Assembly: GCF_000024925.1 (NCBI RefSeq)
Contig: NC_013521.1
Coordinates: forward strand, 1,984,001-2,048,000
Length of the DNA stretch: 64,000 bases
Direction: 5' to 3'
From: Sanguibacter keddieii DSM 10542
GTDB taxonomy: Bacteria > Actinomycetota > Actinomycetes > Actinomycetales > Cellulomonadaceae
The stretch's first letter is position 1. Each line of letters starts with the position of its first letter. The position numbers and the translations under genes are program-made. The notes under the pieces were generated by a model. That model saw only the letters and a program-made list of their open reading frames with translations, was not told the DNA's origin and made no database searches. This document shows, piece after piece, positions 49,088 to 57,935 of the stretch.

Positions 49088-49591
49088 ATGAGTAGCAGCA
49101 CTGAAGTCCCCGGGGACCAGCCGGACCAGGCGCGTGCTGCTGCCCTGCACGCTCTCGGCGACACCACCATCAGCTTCGGCAGCATCGGTCAGGACGACGT
49201 CGCGACGGCGCCGGGCCTCACCGCGGAGGAGCAGGCGGCCGTGGCCGCACTGCCGCGCACCTCGGCGCTCCTGGTGATGCGTCGCGGTCAGAGCGGCGGC
49301 TCGCGGTTCCTCCTCGACGCGGACCGCACCGTCGCGGGCCGCAGCGAGTCGTCGGACATCTTCCTCGACGACGTGACGGTCTCGCGCAAGCACGCCGAGT
49401 TCATCCGTGAGCTCGACGACTTCAAGGTCCGCGACATCGGCTCGCTCAACGGGACCTACGTCAACCGGACCCGGATCGACTCGACGCTGCTCAAGGCGGG
49501 GGACGAGGTCCAGATCGGCAAGTACCGGATGCTCTTCTACCCGAGCCCGCGCCAGCACGAGGCGCCGGTGGACGGACCGGTCGCCGGGTGA
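49088..49591 (+). CDS. garA: FHA domain protein, GarA/OdhI-like
   Basis: A 167-residue protein. The N-terminal tail has adjacent threonines T26-T27 in GDTTISFGS, matching the Thr pair that PknB/PknG phosphorylate in GarA. The FHA fold follows (TVAGRSESSDIFLDD, VSRKHAEF, DIGSLNGTYVN). Unphosphorylated GarA/OdhI inhibits 2-oxoglutarate dehydrogenase and affects glutamate metabolism; the phospho-tail closes on its own FHA pocket. ATG 49088 is used; the open frame from 49001 is not. The stop overlaps ftsR. Confidence 0.88.
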   Translation: MSSSTEVPGDQPDQARAAALHALGDTTISFGSIGQDDVATAPGLTAEEQAAVAALPRTSALLVMRRGQSGGSRFLLDADRTVAGRSESSDIFLDDVTVSRKHAEFIRELDDFKVRDIGSLNGTYVNRTRIDSTLLKAGDEVQIGKYRMLFYPSPRQHEAPVDGPVAG

Positions 49592-50364
49592 GCGCAGCGC
49601 GCTCCTCCCCGGACGCCGCGTCCGGCACGCCCGAGGGCGAGCCGGACGCCGTCACGGACACCTGGCCGCACGGCATCTCGCGCGACGCGACGATGCGGAT
49701 CTCGGACGTGCTCGCGAGCCTGCGCCTGGAGTTCCCGGCGATCAGCCACTCCAAGCTGCGGTTCCTCGAGGAGCAGGGCCTGGTCGAGCCGGTCCGGACC
49801 GCGTCCGGGTACCGCAAGTACAGCCCGGCGGACGTCGAGCGCCTGCGGTTCGTGCTCATCGAGCAGCGTGACCGCTACCTCCCGCTCAAGGTCATCAAGG
49901 ACAAGCTCAGCGCCCTCGACGACGGTGTGGCGAGCAGCGACCGGCCGCTCATCCCGCGCCTGGTGGCCCGGGGCGGCGAGACCGCGTCGTCAGGACGCGG
50001 ACCGTCGACGTCGGACCTGCTCGCCGCCGAGTGCGGCGTCCCCGTCGCGCTCGTCGAGGAGCTCGTGAACGCCGGGGTGCTGCGGCCCGACCCGACCGGA
50101 CGCTTCGACGCGTTCGCGCGCGACGTCGTCGAGCTGGCCGCCCAGCTCGGGGTCTACGGCATCGAGGCCCGTCACCTGCGGACGCTCCGCTCGGCCGCCG
50201 ACAGGCACGTGACGCTCGTGGACCAGGTGGTCTCGCCGCTGCGCGGGCAGCAGTCTCCTGCCGCCCGCGGCCAGGCGCAGGCGACGGCGTCGGAGCTCGG
50301 CGAGCTCATGGCTCGCCTGCACACCGTGTGGGTGCGGCAGGGCATCGACGACCTCCCGCGCTGA
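49588..50364 (+). CDS. ftsR: MerR-family regulator, FtsR-like
   Basis: A 258-residue regulator. After a ~25-residue tail comes the MerR winged helix (MRISDVLASLRLEFPAISHS, LRFLEEQGLVEPVRTASGYR), then a long helical C-terminal part. Position after garA matches Corynebacterium FtsR and mycobacterial Rv1828, described as activating ftsZ. GTG 49588 overlaps the garA stop. Target sites cannot be inferred here. Confidence 0.85.
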   Translation: MSAARSSPDAASGTPEGEPDAVTDTWPHGISRDATMRISDVLASLRLEFPAISHSKLRFLEEQGLVEPVRTASGYRKYSPADVERLRFVLIEQRDRYLPLKVIKDKLSALDDGVASSDRPLIPRLVARGGETASSGRGPSTSDLLAAECGVPVALVEELVNAGVLRPDPTGRFDAFARDVVELAAQLGVYGIEARHLRTLRSAADRHVTLVDQVVSPLRGQQSPAARGQAQATASELGELMARLHTVWVRQGIDDLPR

Positions 50365-50582
50365 CGTCGGACGACACGCCAGAAGTCGAGCGTCGACGGT
50401 CGTTGACCCGGTGACCCGGGAGCCCTAGCGTGAGCATGGTCATCCACACCCCGGGTGCGCGGCGGACACGTCCCGCCGACGACATCTGGGAGGCCCGTCG
50501 CACGACGGAGCAGCACCGGCGCAAGACGTCGGGGAGCAGCTCCGGGCGCGGGTCCGCTGGAGGCATCGAGACGGAGGCAGCT

Positions 50583-51161
50583 GTGAGCGGAACCGGTCGT
50601 GACGGTGTTCCTGGTGGGACGCCTGCTACCCGACGCACGCAGGGCCTCCTGTTCGACGAGGACCTGCCGGACCTCGACGAGTCCATCGGCTACCGCGGGC
50701 CCACGGCCTGCCGTGCCGCCGGCATCACCTACCGTCAGCTCGACTACTGGGCACGGACCGGCCTGGTCGAGCCCACGGTCCGCCCGGCGACCGGCTCGGG
50801 CACGCACCGTCTCTACAGCTTCCGGGACGTCCTCGTCCTCAAGGTCGTCAAGCGCCTCCTCGACACCGGCGTCTCGCTCCAGCAGATCCGCACCGCGGTG
50901 ATGCACCTGCGCGAGCGCGGCGTCGACGACCTCGCCCAGATCACGCTCATGAGCGACGGCGCCTCGGTCTACGAGTGCACGTCGGCCGACGAGGTCATCG
51001 ACCTCGTCCAGGGCGGGCAGGGAGTCTTCGGCATCGCCGTCGGACGTGTCTGGCGCGAGGTCGAGGGCACCCTCGCCACGCTGCCCACCGAGCGTCTCGA
51101 CGCCGGACCTGCGGTCGCCGACGAGCTGTCGGCCCGCCGTCAGGCACGCACCGCCGGCTGA
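50583..51161 (+). CDS. MerR-family regulator (second)
   Basis: A 192-residue protein with a MerR DNA-binding domain (GYRGPTACRAAGITYRQLDY, WARTGLVEPTVRPATGSG) and a helical tail. GTG 50583 is chosen: GGAGG lies 5 bases upstream, and the 51-residue extension from 50430 is low-complexity. In mycobacteria the second MerR gene is separated from the first by a bifunctional nuclease gene; here only a 218-base gap remains, containing no recognised gene. Confidence 0.8.
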   Translation: MSGTGRDGVPGGTPATRRTQGLLFDEDLPDLDESIGYRGPTACRAAGITYRQLDYWARTGLVEPTVRPATGSGTHRLYSFRDVLVLKVVKRLLDTGVSLQQIRTAVMHLRERGVDDLAQITLMSDGASVYECTSADEVIDLVQGGQGVFGIAVGRVWREVEGTLATLPTERLDAGPAVADELSARRQARTAG

Positions 51162-51178
51162 GGCGCCTCCTCAGACCT

Positions 51179-51952
51179 TCAGGTCTCGGACATCGCGCGC
51201 ACCGCCCGCGCGAGCAGGGCGTCGAAGCCCTCGGCGAGCTCGGTGGCCGACGCCCCGGGCCAGTCGTGGATCGCCCGACCGGCTCCCTGCGCCTGCTGCA
51301 TCGCCGCACGCTCGGGGATCACGGGGGAGAGGATCAGCGGACCGAACATGCCCTCGAGCTCCTGCTGACGGTAGGTCTGCTCGGAGGAGCGTGCCCGGAC
51401 CCGGTTGACGACCACGCCGAGCGGCTGCAGCGCGGGTGCCGGTCCACGGCGGAGCGTGTCGATCGCCTGGAAGGCCCTCGCGGCCGCCGTGACCGAGAAG
51501 AGCCCGGGCTCGGTGACCACCAGGGCACGGGAGCAGGCGGTGAGGCCCTGGCGGGTGAGGCCGCCGAGCGACGGCGGGCAGTCGACGAGCACGAGGTCGT
51601 ACTCGTCGAGGGTGCTGAGCGCCGTCGAGAGGTTGTGCAGGCGGTGCTCGTAGGTAGGACCGTCGTGCCGGACGGAGTCCGCGGAGCCCATGAGGACCTC
51701 GAGGAGGTCGGGGTCCCAGGACGACGCGGCGATCGCGGAGTCCACGACGTACCGGGCCGGGTTGTCGAGGACCGCGGCGACGTCCTGCGCGGCAGCGCCG
51801 GTGGCGCCGAGCGCGAGCGTCGTGTCCGCCTGGGGGTCGAGGTCGACGACGAGGGTTCGCATCCCCGCGGTCATGGCGGCAGAGGCGAGACCCAGGGTGA
51901 CGGACGTCTTGCCGACGCCGCCCTTCAGACTGCAGACTCCGAGCACTGGCAC
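51179..51952 (-). CDS. ParA/MinD-family ATPase
   Basis: A 257-residue Walker-type ATPase. The deviant Walker A KGGVGKTSVT comes near residue 8, preceded directly by VLGVCSL; switch DLDPQADTTLALGA and DYDLVLVDCPPSLGGLT are intact. GTG 51952 leads directly into the fold; the open frame to 52066 is not used. It is a stand-alone ParA without an adjacent ParB, so it may act on a cargo other than the chromosome. It converges with the second MerR gene (17-base gap). Confidence 0.85.
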   Translation of the reverse strand: MPVLGVCSLKGGVGKTSVTLGLASAAMTAGMRTLVVDLDPQADTTLALGATGAAAQDVAAVLDNPARYVVDSAIAASSWDPDLLEVLMGSADSVRHDGPTYEHRLHNLSTALSTLDEYDLVLVDCPPSLGGLTRQGLTACSRALVVTEPGLFSVTAAARAFQAIDTLRRGPAPALQPLGVVVNRVRARSSEQTYRQQELEGMFGPLILSPVIPERAAMQQAQGAGRAIHDWPGASATELAEGFDALLARAVRAMSET

Positions 51953-51959
51953 GGGGGCA

Positions 51960-51965
51960 ACTGTA
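51960..51965 (-). promoter_or_regulatory. -10 element (TACAGT) of leaderless ParA-like transcript
   Basis: On the minus strand TACAGT ends 7 bases before GTG 51952, and no Shine-Dalgarno sequence is present. Confidence 0.6.
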
Positions 51966-52131
51966 GCGTTTCGCCAGGCTCGGACGAAAGGCCCTCTCAC
52001 GACCTGGCAGGCCTGCCACCAGGCACGATCACCGTGCCGGCGGTCCGCGGTCCGGAAGCGGCCCACCGCGGGCAGCGGTCCGTGGGAGGATCGGCCCAGC
52101 CGTCCAGGCTCTCGACCCCGACCGATGGGAT

Positions 52132-55100
52132 GTGCGCGTGTTCGCCAAGGTGCTGGTTGCCAACCGAGCAGAGATCGCTGTGCGCGCCTTCCGCGCGGCC
52201 TACGAGATGGGCGCGCGGACCGTCGCCGTCTTCCCGCAGGAGGACCGCAACTCCGAGCACCGGCTCAAGGCCGACGAGTCATACCTCATCGGCGAGGAGG
52301 GGCACCCCGTGCGCGCCTACCTCGACATCGACGAGATCATCCGTGTGGCCAAGGGCGCAGGGGCGGACGCGGTCTACCCGGGCTACGGCTTCCTGTCCGA
52401 GAACCCGGACCTGGCCCGCGCCTGCGTCGAGGCCGACCTGACCTTCATCGGGCCGCCGGCCGAGGTGCTCGAGCTCGCGGGCAACAAGGTCCGGGCGCTC
52501 AAGGCCGCTCGCGAGGCCGGCATCCCGGTCCTCGAGTCGAGCGAGCCGTCGGCCGACCTCGACGAGCTGGTCGAGGCCGCGGACCGCATCGGCTTCCCGA
52601 TCTTCGCGAAGGCCGTGGCCGGTGGTGGTGGCCGCGGCATGCGCCGGGTCGACCGCCGCGAGGACCTGCGGGAGGCGCTGCAGGCCGCGATGCGCGAGGC
52701 GGACAGCGCCTTCGGCGACCCGACCATGTTCCTCGAGCAGGCCGTCCTGCGGCCGCGGCACATCGAGGTGCAGATCCTCGCCGACGGCAGCGGTGAGGTG
52801 GTCCACCTCTTCGAGCGCGACTGCTCGGTCCAGCGTCGGCACCAGAAGGTCATCGAGATCGCCCCGGCGCCGAACCTCGACCCCGCGATCCGCGACGCGC
52901 TGTGCGCCGACGCGGTGAGGTTCGCCCGCGCCATCGGCTACCAGAACGCCGGGACCGTCGAGTTCCTGGTCGACACGGTGGGGGAGCGCGCCGGGCAGCA
53001 CGTGTTCATCGAGATGAACCCCCGCATCCAGGTCGAGCACACGGTGACCGAGGAGGTCACCGACATCGACCTCGTCTCCTCGCAGATGCGGATCGCCGCG
53101 GGGGAGACCCTCGCCGACCTCGGCATCCGGCAGGAGGACGTCCGGGTCAACGGCGCGGCGCTGCAGACGCGCATCACGACCGAGGACCCGGCCAACGGGT
53201 TCCGTCCCGACACGGGCCGCATCGTGGCCTACCGGTCACCGGGTGGCGCGGGCGTGCGGCTGGACGGCGCCACCGCCACGGCGGGCTCAGAGATCACCGG
53301 CCACTTCGACTCGATGCTCGTCAAGCTCACCTGCCGCGGCCGTGACTACCCGACGGCGGTGCGTCGTGCCCGGCGTGCACTGGCAGAGTTCCGCATCCGC
53401 GGTATCCGCACCAACATCCCCTTCTTGCAGGCTGTCCTCGCCGACGAGGCCTTCGTGGCCGGTGACGTGTCGACGTCGTTCATCGACGAGCGCCCCGAGC
53501 TGCTCTCCGCGCGGGAGAGCGCGGACCGCGGGACCCGGCTGCTGACCTTCCTGGGCGACGTGGTCGTCAACCAGCCGCACGGTCCCGGGACGGGAGCGAT
53601 CGAGCCGCGGCACAAGCTGCCGACCGTCGACGTCGCCGCCCCGGCACGTCCGGGGAGCAGGCAGCGGCTGCTCGAGGTGGGTCCGGAGGCCTTCGCGCGG
53701 GAGCTGCGCGAGCAGACCGCGGTGGCCGTCACCGACACGACCTTCCGTGACGCGCACCAGTCGTTGCTGGCGACGCGGGTGCGCACCCACGACCTCGAGG
53801 TGGTCGCGCCGTACGTCGCGCGGCTGACTCCTGAGCTGCTCTCGGTCGAGGCCTGGGGCGGTGCGACCTACGACGTCGCGCTGCGGTTCCTCGGCGAGGA
53901 CCCGTGGGTCCGGCTGGCCAAGCTGCGGGCGGCGCTGCCCAACGTCGCGATCCAGATGCTGCTGCGCGGGCGCAACACCGTGGGCTACACGCCGTACCCG
54001 ACCGAGGTCACCGAGGCCTTCGTCCGGGAGGCCACCGCGACGGGCGTCGACATCTTCCGGATCTTCGACGCGCTCAACGACGTGGAGCAGATGGCGCCCG
54101 CGATCGCCGCGGTCCGAGCGACTGGGACTGCTGTCGCGGAGGTGGCGCTCTGCTACACCGGCAACCTGCTGGATCCCGCCGAGGACCTCTACACGCTGGA
54201 CTACTACCTCGGGCTGGCGGACCGCATCGTCGCGGCCGGGGCGCACGTCCTGGCGATCAAGGACATGGCGGGCCTGCTGCGTCCGGCCGCCGCGAAGGTC
54301 TTGGTGACCGCGCTGCGCGAGCGCTTCGACCTGCCGGTCCACCTGCACACGCACGACACGACCGGTGGTCAGATGGCCACGCTGCTCGCAGCGGTCGAGG
54401 CCGGGGTGGACGCGGTCGACGTGGCCAGCGCCGCGATGGCCGGGACCACGAGCCAGCCGTCGATGTCGGCCCTCGTGGCCGGGCTCGAGCACACCCCTCG
54501 GGACACCGGTCTGTCGCTCGCCGCGGTCTGCGACCTGGAGCCGTACTGGGAGGCCGTCCGCCGCCTCTACGCGCCGTTCGAGTCTGGCCTGGCCGGGCCG
54601 ACGGGGCGCGTCTACACGCACGAGATCCCCGGGGGCCAGCTGTCCAACCTGCGCCAGCAGGCGATCGCGCTCGGCCTGGGGGACAGGTTCGAGCAGATCG
54701 AGTCGACCTACGCGGCCGCCGACCGGATCCTCGGGCGCCTGGTCAAGGTCACCCCGTCGTCGAAGGTCGTGGGCGACCTCGCGCTGCAGCTCGTGGCGCG
54801 CGGAGCGGACCCGGCGGACTTCGCCGAGAACCCGCAGGACTACGACATCCCCGACTCGGTCGTCGCGTTCCTCGGCGGAGAGCTCGGTGACCCGCCCGGC
54901 GGCTGGCCGGAGCCCTTCCGCAGCAAGGCGCTGGCCGGGCGCTCGGTGCGTGCCGGGGTGACGCCGCTGTCCGACGACGACCTCGCCGCGCTGTCCGGAG
55001 AGTCCAGGGAGCGCCGGGACAGGCTGAACCACCTGCTGTTCGCCGGTCCTGCCAAGGAGTACGCCGCCACGCGGGCTGCGTACGGCGACGTGTCCGTCCT

Positions 55101-55536
55101 CGAGACGAGCACCTACCTGCACGGTCTCCAGCGCGGCGAGGAGGTCGAGATCGCCCTGGAGCGCGGCGTGCGCCTGCTCGTCGGGCTCGAGGCCGTGGGC
55201 GAGCCTGACCTGCGGGGCATGCGCAGCGTGATGTTCACGCTCAACGGGCAGATCCGCCCGATCTCCGTGCGCGACCGCAGCATCGAGGTCTCCGGGGCCG
55301 TGGCCGACAAGGCGGACCCGCAGGTCCCCGGGCAGGTCGCCGCACCGTTCGCGGGGGCAGTGACACCGGTGGTCGCCGAGGGCGAGCGGGTCGAGGCCGG
55401 GCAGACCGTCGCGACGGTCGAGGCCATGAAGATGGAGGCCGCGATCACCACCCCGGTCGCAGGCGTGGTGCAGCGGCTCGCGATCGCCGGCGTCCAGCAG
55501 CTCGAGGGCGGCGACCTGGTGCTGGTGGTCGGCTGA
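52132..55536 (+). CDS. pyc: Pyruvate carboxylase
   Basis: An 1134-residue biotin enzyme converting pyruvate to oxaloacetate. Domains in order: biotin carboxylase (VLVANRAEIAVRAFRAAYE, AVAGGGGRGMRRV, FIEMNPRIQVEHTVTEEV), carboxyltransferase (TDTTFRDAHQSLLATRVRTH, HLHTHDTTGGQMATLL), the PC tetramerisation part and the biotinyl domain (VEAMKMEAA near residue 1098, Lys carries biotin). The residue after VANR is Ala rather than the more usual Gly. GTG 52132 or the nearby GTG 52138 are possible starts. It is an anaplerotic enzyme and stands alone. Confidence 0.95.
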   Translation: MRVFAKVLVANRAEIAVRAFRAAYEMGARTVAVFPQEDRNSEHRLKADESYLIGEEGHPVRAYLDIDEIIRVAKGAGADAVYPGYGFLSENPDLARACVEADLTFIGPPAEVLELAGNKVRALKAAREAGIPVLESSEPSADLDELVEAADRIGFPIFAKAVAGGGGRGMRRVDRREDLREALQAAMREADSAFGDPTMFLEQAVLRPRHIEVQILADGSGEVVHLFERDCSVQRRHQKVIEIAPAPNLDPAIRDALCADAVRFARAIGYQNAGTVEFLVDTVGERAGQHVFIEMNPRIQVEHTVTEEVTDIDLVSSQMRIAAGETLADLGIRQEDVRVNGAALQTRITTEDPANGFRPDTGRIVAYRSPGGAGVRLDGATATAGSEITGHFDSMLVKLTCRGRDYPTAVRRARRALAEFRIRGIRTNIPFLQAVLADEAFVAGDVSTSFIDERPELLSARESADRGTRLLTFLGDVVVNQPHGPGTGAIEPRHKLPTVDVAAPARPGSRQRLLEVGPEAFARELREQTAVAVTDTTFRDAHQSLLATRVRTHDLEVVAPYVARLTPELLSVEAWGGATYDVALRFLGEDPWVRLAKLRAALPNVAIQMLLRGRNTVGYTPYPTEVTEAFVREATATGVDIFRIFDALNDVEQMAPAIAAVRATGTAVAEVALCYTGNLLDPAEDLYTLDYYLGLADRIVAAGAHVLAIKDMAGLLRPAAAKVLVTALRERFDLPVHLHTHDTTGGQMATLLAAVEAGVDAVDVASAAMAGTTSQPSMSALVAGLEHTPRDTGLSLAAVCDLEPYWEAVRRLYAPFESGLAGPTGRVYTHEIPGGQLSNLRQQAIALGLGDRFEQIESTYAAADRILGRLVKVTPSSKVVGDLALQLVARGADPADFAENPQDYDIPDSVVAFLGGELGDPPGGWPEPFRSKALAGRSVRAGVTPLSDDDLAALSGESRERRDRLNHLLFAGPAKEYAATRAAYGDVSVLETSTYLHGLQRGEEVEIALERGVRLLVGLEAVGEPDLRGMRSVMFTLNGQIRPISVRDRSIEVSGAVADKADPQVPGQVAAPFAGAVTPVVAEGERVEAGQTVATVEAMKMEAAITTPVAGVVQRLAIAGVQQLEGGDLVLVVG

Positions 55537-55574
55537 GGGCGCAGGTCGTGGGTCGTGGTTCGAGGTGCTCTGCC

Positions 55575-55637
55575 GGCCGGTCCTCGGTGACCGGCCTCCG
55601 GGTGCGCGGGGCCTCCACGGTGCCTACCGTGGAGGCC
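55575..55637 (+). terminator. Two hairpins after pyc
   Basis: Hairpin 1 pairs 55575-55582 with 55589-55596 (8 bp). Hairpin 2 pairs 55610-55621 with 55626-55637 (perfect 12 bp, loop GCCT). The second is the probable pyc terminator; no T-tract follows. Confidence 0.65.
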
Positions 55638-55662
55638 TGGCCCACCGAACGAGGAGATCACC

Positions 55663-55962
55663 ATGAGCACGACCCCCGGACCTGACCCCGTCGACCTCGT
55701 CGACGGCGACGCACTCCACGGCTCGCCCGTGCACTCCGACCCCGTGCACCGCGAGCCCGAGGTGGGGGAGCCCGAGGTCACGGAGCCCGCGGCCGACGAG
55801 CGCGTCGACGGGCTCGACGACACCGGCGAGGCACGGGCTCACGCCGCGGCCGAGGCGCTGCGTGCCGAGCACCCGGAGTTCGACGAGGTGCCGCTCCTCG
55901 AGGACGACGAGACCGTCCCACCGAGGCCCGAGGAAGACGTCGCCGACGCCGACCGGGTCTGA
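55663..55962 (+). CDS. Small acidic, probably disordered protein
   Basis: A 99-residue protein, very rich in Asp, Glu and Pro, with no membrane segment or cysteine. ATG 55663 has GAGGAG at 55650-55655, a strong ribosome binding site, which supports a real gene. The middle has one likely helix (EARAHAAAEALRAEHPEF). No family is recognised. It stands between pyc and an SRPBCC gene on the same strand. Confidence 0.6.
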   Translation: MSTTPGPDPVDLVDGDALHGSPVHSDPVHREPEVGEPEVTEPAADERVDGLDDTGEARAHAAAEALRAEHPEFDEVPLLEDDETVPPRPEEDVADADRV

Positions 55963-56026
55963 GGCTCACCGCTGAGACCGACCTCCGCACACGCGAGCAC
56001 CGCACCCCAGCACGAGGAGAGCGACG

Positions 56027-56464
56027 ATGTCTGGAACGCTGACGATCACCCGCACCTTCCCCGCACCGCCTGATGCGGTCTTCGCGGCCTGGACCACCCC
56101 GGAGCACTTCGCCGTGTGGTTCGGGACCGATGCCGTCGAGGTCCCGCTCGAGACGCTCGCCATGGACGTGCGTCCCGGTGGGACGTGGTCGGCGGTGATG
56201 CACCTGCCCGAGGACGGGCCGCAGATCCACTGGGAGGGCGAGTTCGTCGAGGTCGACTCGCCGCAGCGCCTGGTGATGACCATGACAGACCAGCCCGGGA
56301 CGGATCCCGGTGCCCCGATCACGGTCGACCTGCTGGCTGTCGACGGCGGCACCGAGATGATCTTCACGCAGGTCGCCGAGGGTTTCTCGGAGGACCAGCT
56401 GGCGCAGCTCGGCAAGGGCTGGCGCGGCTTCTTCGACACCATGGAGCGCCTCGTCACCACCTGA
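56027..56464 (+). CDS. SRPBCC / AHSA1-family protein
   Basis: A 145-residue protein of the START/Bet v1-like fold with the AHSA1 pattern: LTITRTFPAPPDAVFAAWTT at the start, then VDVRPGG-like MDVRPGGTWSAVM, and the C-terminal helix KGWRGFFDTMERL. ATG 56027 follows GAGGAG. Ligand unknown; such proteins often bind hydrophobic compounds or act in stress. A hairpin follows at 56475. Confidence 0.88.
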   Translation: MSGTLTITRTFPAPPDAVFAAWTTPEHFAVWFGTDAVEVPLETLAMDVRPGGTWSAVMHLPEDGPQIHWEGEFVEVDSPQRLVMTMTDQPGTDPGAPITVDLLAVDGGTEMIFTQVAEGFSEDQLAQLGKGWRGFFDTMERLVTT

Positions 56465-56474
56465 GCACCAGGAT

Positions 56475-56516
56475 CACGCTGCCGGCGCCGCCCTCAGGGG
56501 AGGTGCCGGCAGCGTG
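56475..56516. terminator. Hairpin between convergent SRPBCC and phospholipase D genes
   Basis: A perfect 12-bp outer stem (56475-56486 with 56505-56516) with an 18-base loop that can fold further. It lies between convergent genes. Confidence 0.65.
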
Positions 56517-56572
56517 CTGCCACGGTGCTGGGACGTCAGACGGCGTGTCGCCGAGCGGTCAGAGCAGGGCCC

Positions 56573-57826
56573 TCAGAGCAGCGGGCTCAGCGGGGTGAGC
56601 AGCAGCTCGCCGATCTTGGCGACGGGGGAGCGGGCCTCCCACTCGTCGAGGTGGAGCTCGCGGCAGTTGGTGAGGTCGAGCGTGAAGATGTCTTCCATCT
56701 GCGCGGCGATGCCCTCGTCGTAGATCGCCATGTTGATCTCGTAGTTGCCGGTGAGGCTGAGCCGGTCGATGTTCGCGGTCCCGATGGTCGTCCAGCGTCC
56801 GTCGACCGTGGCGGTCTTGGCGTGGACCATGGCGTTGCGGTACAGCCAGATGGTGACGCCGGCGCGGAGCATCTGCGAGTAGAGCCCACGCGAGAGCCAG
56901 TCGGTAAGGACGTGGTTGGAGGCCTCGGGCACGATGAGCCGCACGTCCACCCCACGACGCGCGGCAGCGACGAGCACCTCGAGGAGCTCGCGGTCCGGGA
57001 TGAAGTAAGCCTGCGTGAGGTAGATGTGGCTCGTGGCGCGGCGGAAGGCCTCGAGGTACAGGTTGCGGATGGGGTAGACGCGGCGCGCCGGGGCGTTGCG
57101 GGCGGCCTGGAAGCCGGGGACCCAGGTGATGGTGCCGGGGGAGTCGATCGACGGGTGGTGGCGGCGCCGGTTGAGGTTCCAGAAGTCGATGAAGGCGCTC
57201 GAGAGCTCCCACACGGCGGTGCCGGTGACGCGCAGGTGCGTGTCGCGCCACTGCGTCGCGTAGAGGGTGCCGATGTTGTAGCCGCCGACGAACCCGACCT
57301 CGTCGTCGACGACGAGGATCTTGCGGTGGTCTCGACCCGTGTGCTTGAGGTCCATGAGGAGGACCTGCGGCCGGAAGAGCGGGTACTCGAGGACGTGGAT
57401 GCCCTCGGGGAACCTGAAGAAGGACCGGGGGACCACGGCGTTGGCGAAGCCGTCGTACACGACGAAGACCTCGACGCCGCGCTCGGAGGCGGCGATCAGC
57501 GCGTCCTTGAACTGGCGGCCGACCTCGTCGCCCTTCCAGATGTACGTCTCGATGAAGATCCGCTCGGTGGCGCCCTCGATGGCCTCGAGCATCGCGGCGT
57601 AGAGGTCCTCGCCGAAGGTGTAGATCGTCGTGCCGGTCGTCTCGACCGTGGAGCTCACGGGCTTGGCGTGGGGGAACACCGCCTTGCGCGACTTCTTGCG
57701 CTTGGACCAGTGGTCGAGCGCGACGACGCCGCCGGCCACGACGAAGGGGGTGACGGCGGAGAGCACGATGGCTCGCTTGAGCGTCTTCTGCGCAAATCGG
57801 ATCGCGGTGTGCTCGAGGTCTTCCAC
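56573..57826 (-). CDS. Phospholipase D family protein, cardiolipin synthase-like
   Basis: A 417-residue protein with an N-terminal membrane helix (AIVLSAVTPFVVAGGVVALD) and two HKD motifs, HRKILVVDD (residues ~170) and HAKTATVDG (~345), which form the phosphotransfer site. Both are intact. Family members make cardiolipin from two phosphatidylglycerols; cardiolipin synthase activity is likely but not proved. GTG 57826 is used because a -10 element ends 6 bases before it. A basic KRKKSRK patch follows the helix. Confidence 0.85.
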   Translation of the reverse strand: MEDLEHTAIRFAQKTLKRAIVLSAVTPFVVAGGVVALDHWSKRKKSRKAVFPHAKPVSSTVETTGTTIYTFGEDLYAAMLEAIEGATERIFIETYIWKGDEVGRQFKDALIAASERGVEVFVVYDGFANAVVPRSFFRFPEGIHVLEYPLFRPQVLLMDLKHTGRDHRKILVVDDEVGFVGGYNIGTLYATQWRDTHLRVTGTAVWELSSAFIDFWNLNRRRHHPSIDSPGTITWVPGFQAARNAPARRVYPIRNLYLEAFRRATSHIYLTQAYFIPDRELLEVLVAAARRGVDVRLIVPEASNHVLTDWLSRGLYSQMLRAGVTIWLYRNAMVHAKTATVDGRWTTIGTANIDRLSLTGNYEINMAIYDEGIAAQMEDIFTLDLTNCRELHLDEWEARSPVAKIGELLLTPLSPLL

Positions 57827-57832
57827 AGCACG

Positions 57833-57838
57833 ACCATA
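57833..57838 (-). promoter_or_regulatory. -10 element (TATGGT) of leaderless phospholipase D transcript
   Basis: On the minus strand TATGGT ends 6 bases before GTG 57826. Confidence 0.55.
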
Positions 57839-57935
57839 GACGGCACCACGGTGTTCGGCCTGGTGACGCGCTGATCTGGCATCATCGAGGGCCGTGGCGC
57901 GCCGCCACGAGGGACCGGTCCGAGGGGGACGCACA

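Noticed and set aside
50430-50582. 51-residue N-terminal extension of the second MerR protein
   Set aside because: It is low-complexity, lacks a ribosome binding site, and GTG 50583 has GGAGG at good spacing.
51158-51186. Short inverted repeats at the merR/ParA convergence as a strong terminator
   Set aside because: Only 6-bp arms with tiny loops; too weak to claim.
56525-57874. Plus-strand open frame opposite the phospholipase D gene
   Set aside because: Antisense Val/Glu/Gly/Asp-rich frame; the minus strand has two intact HKD motifs.
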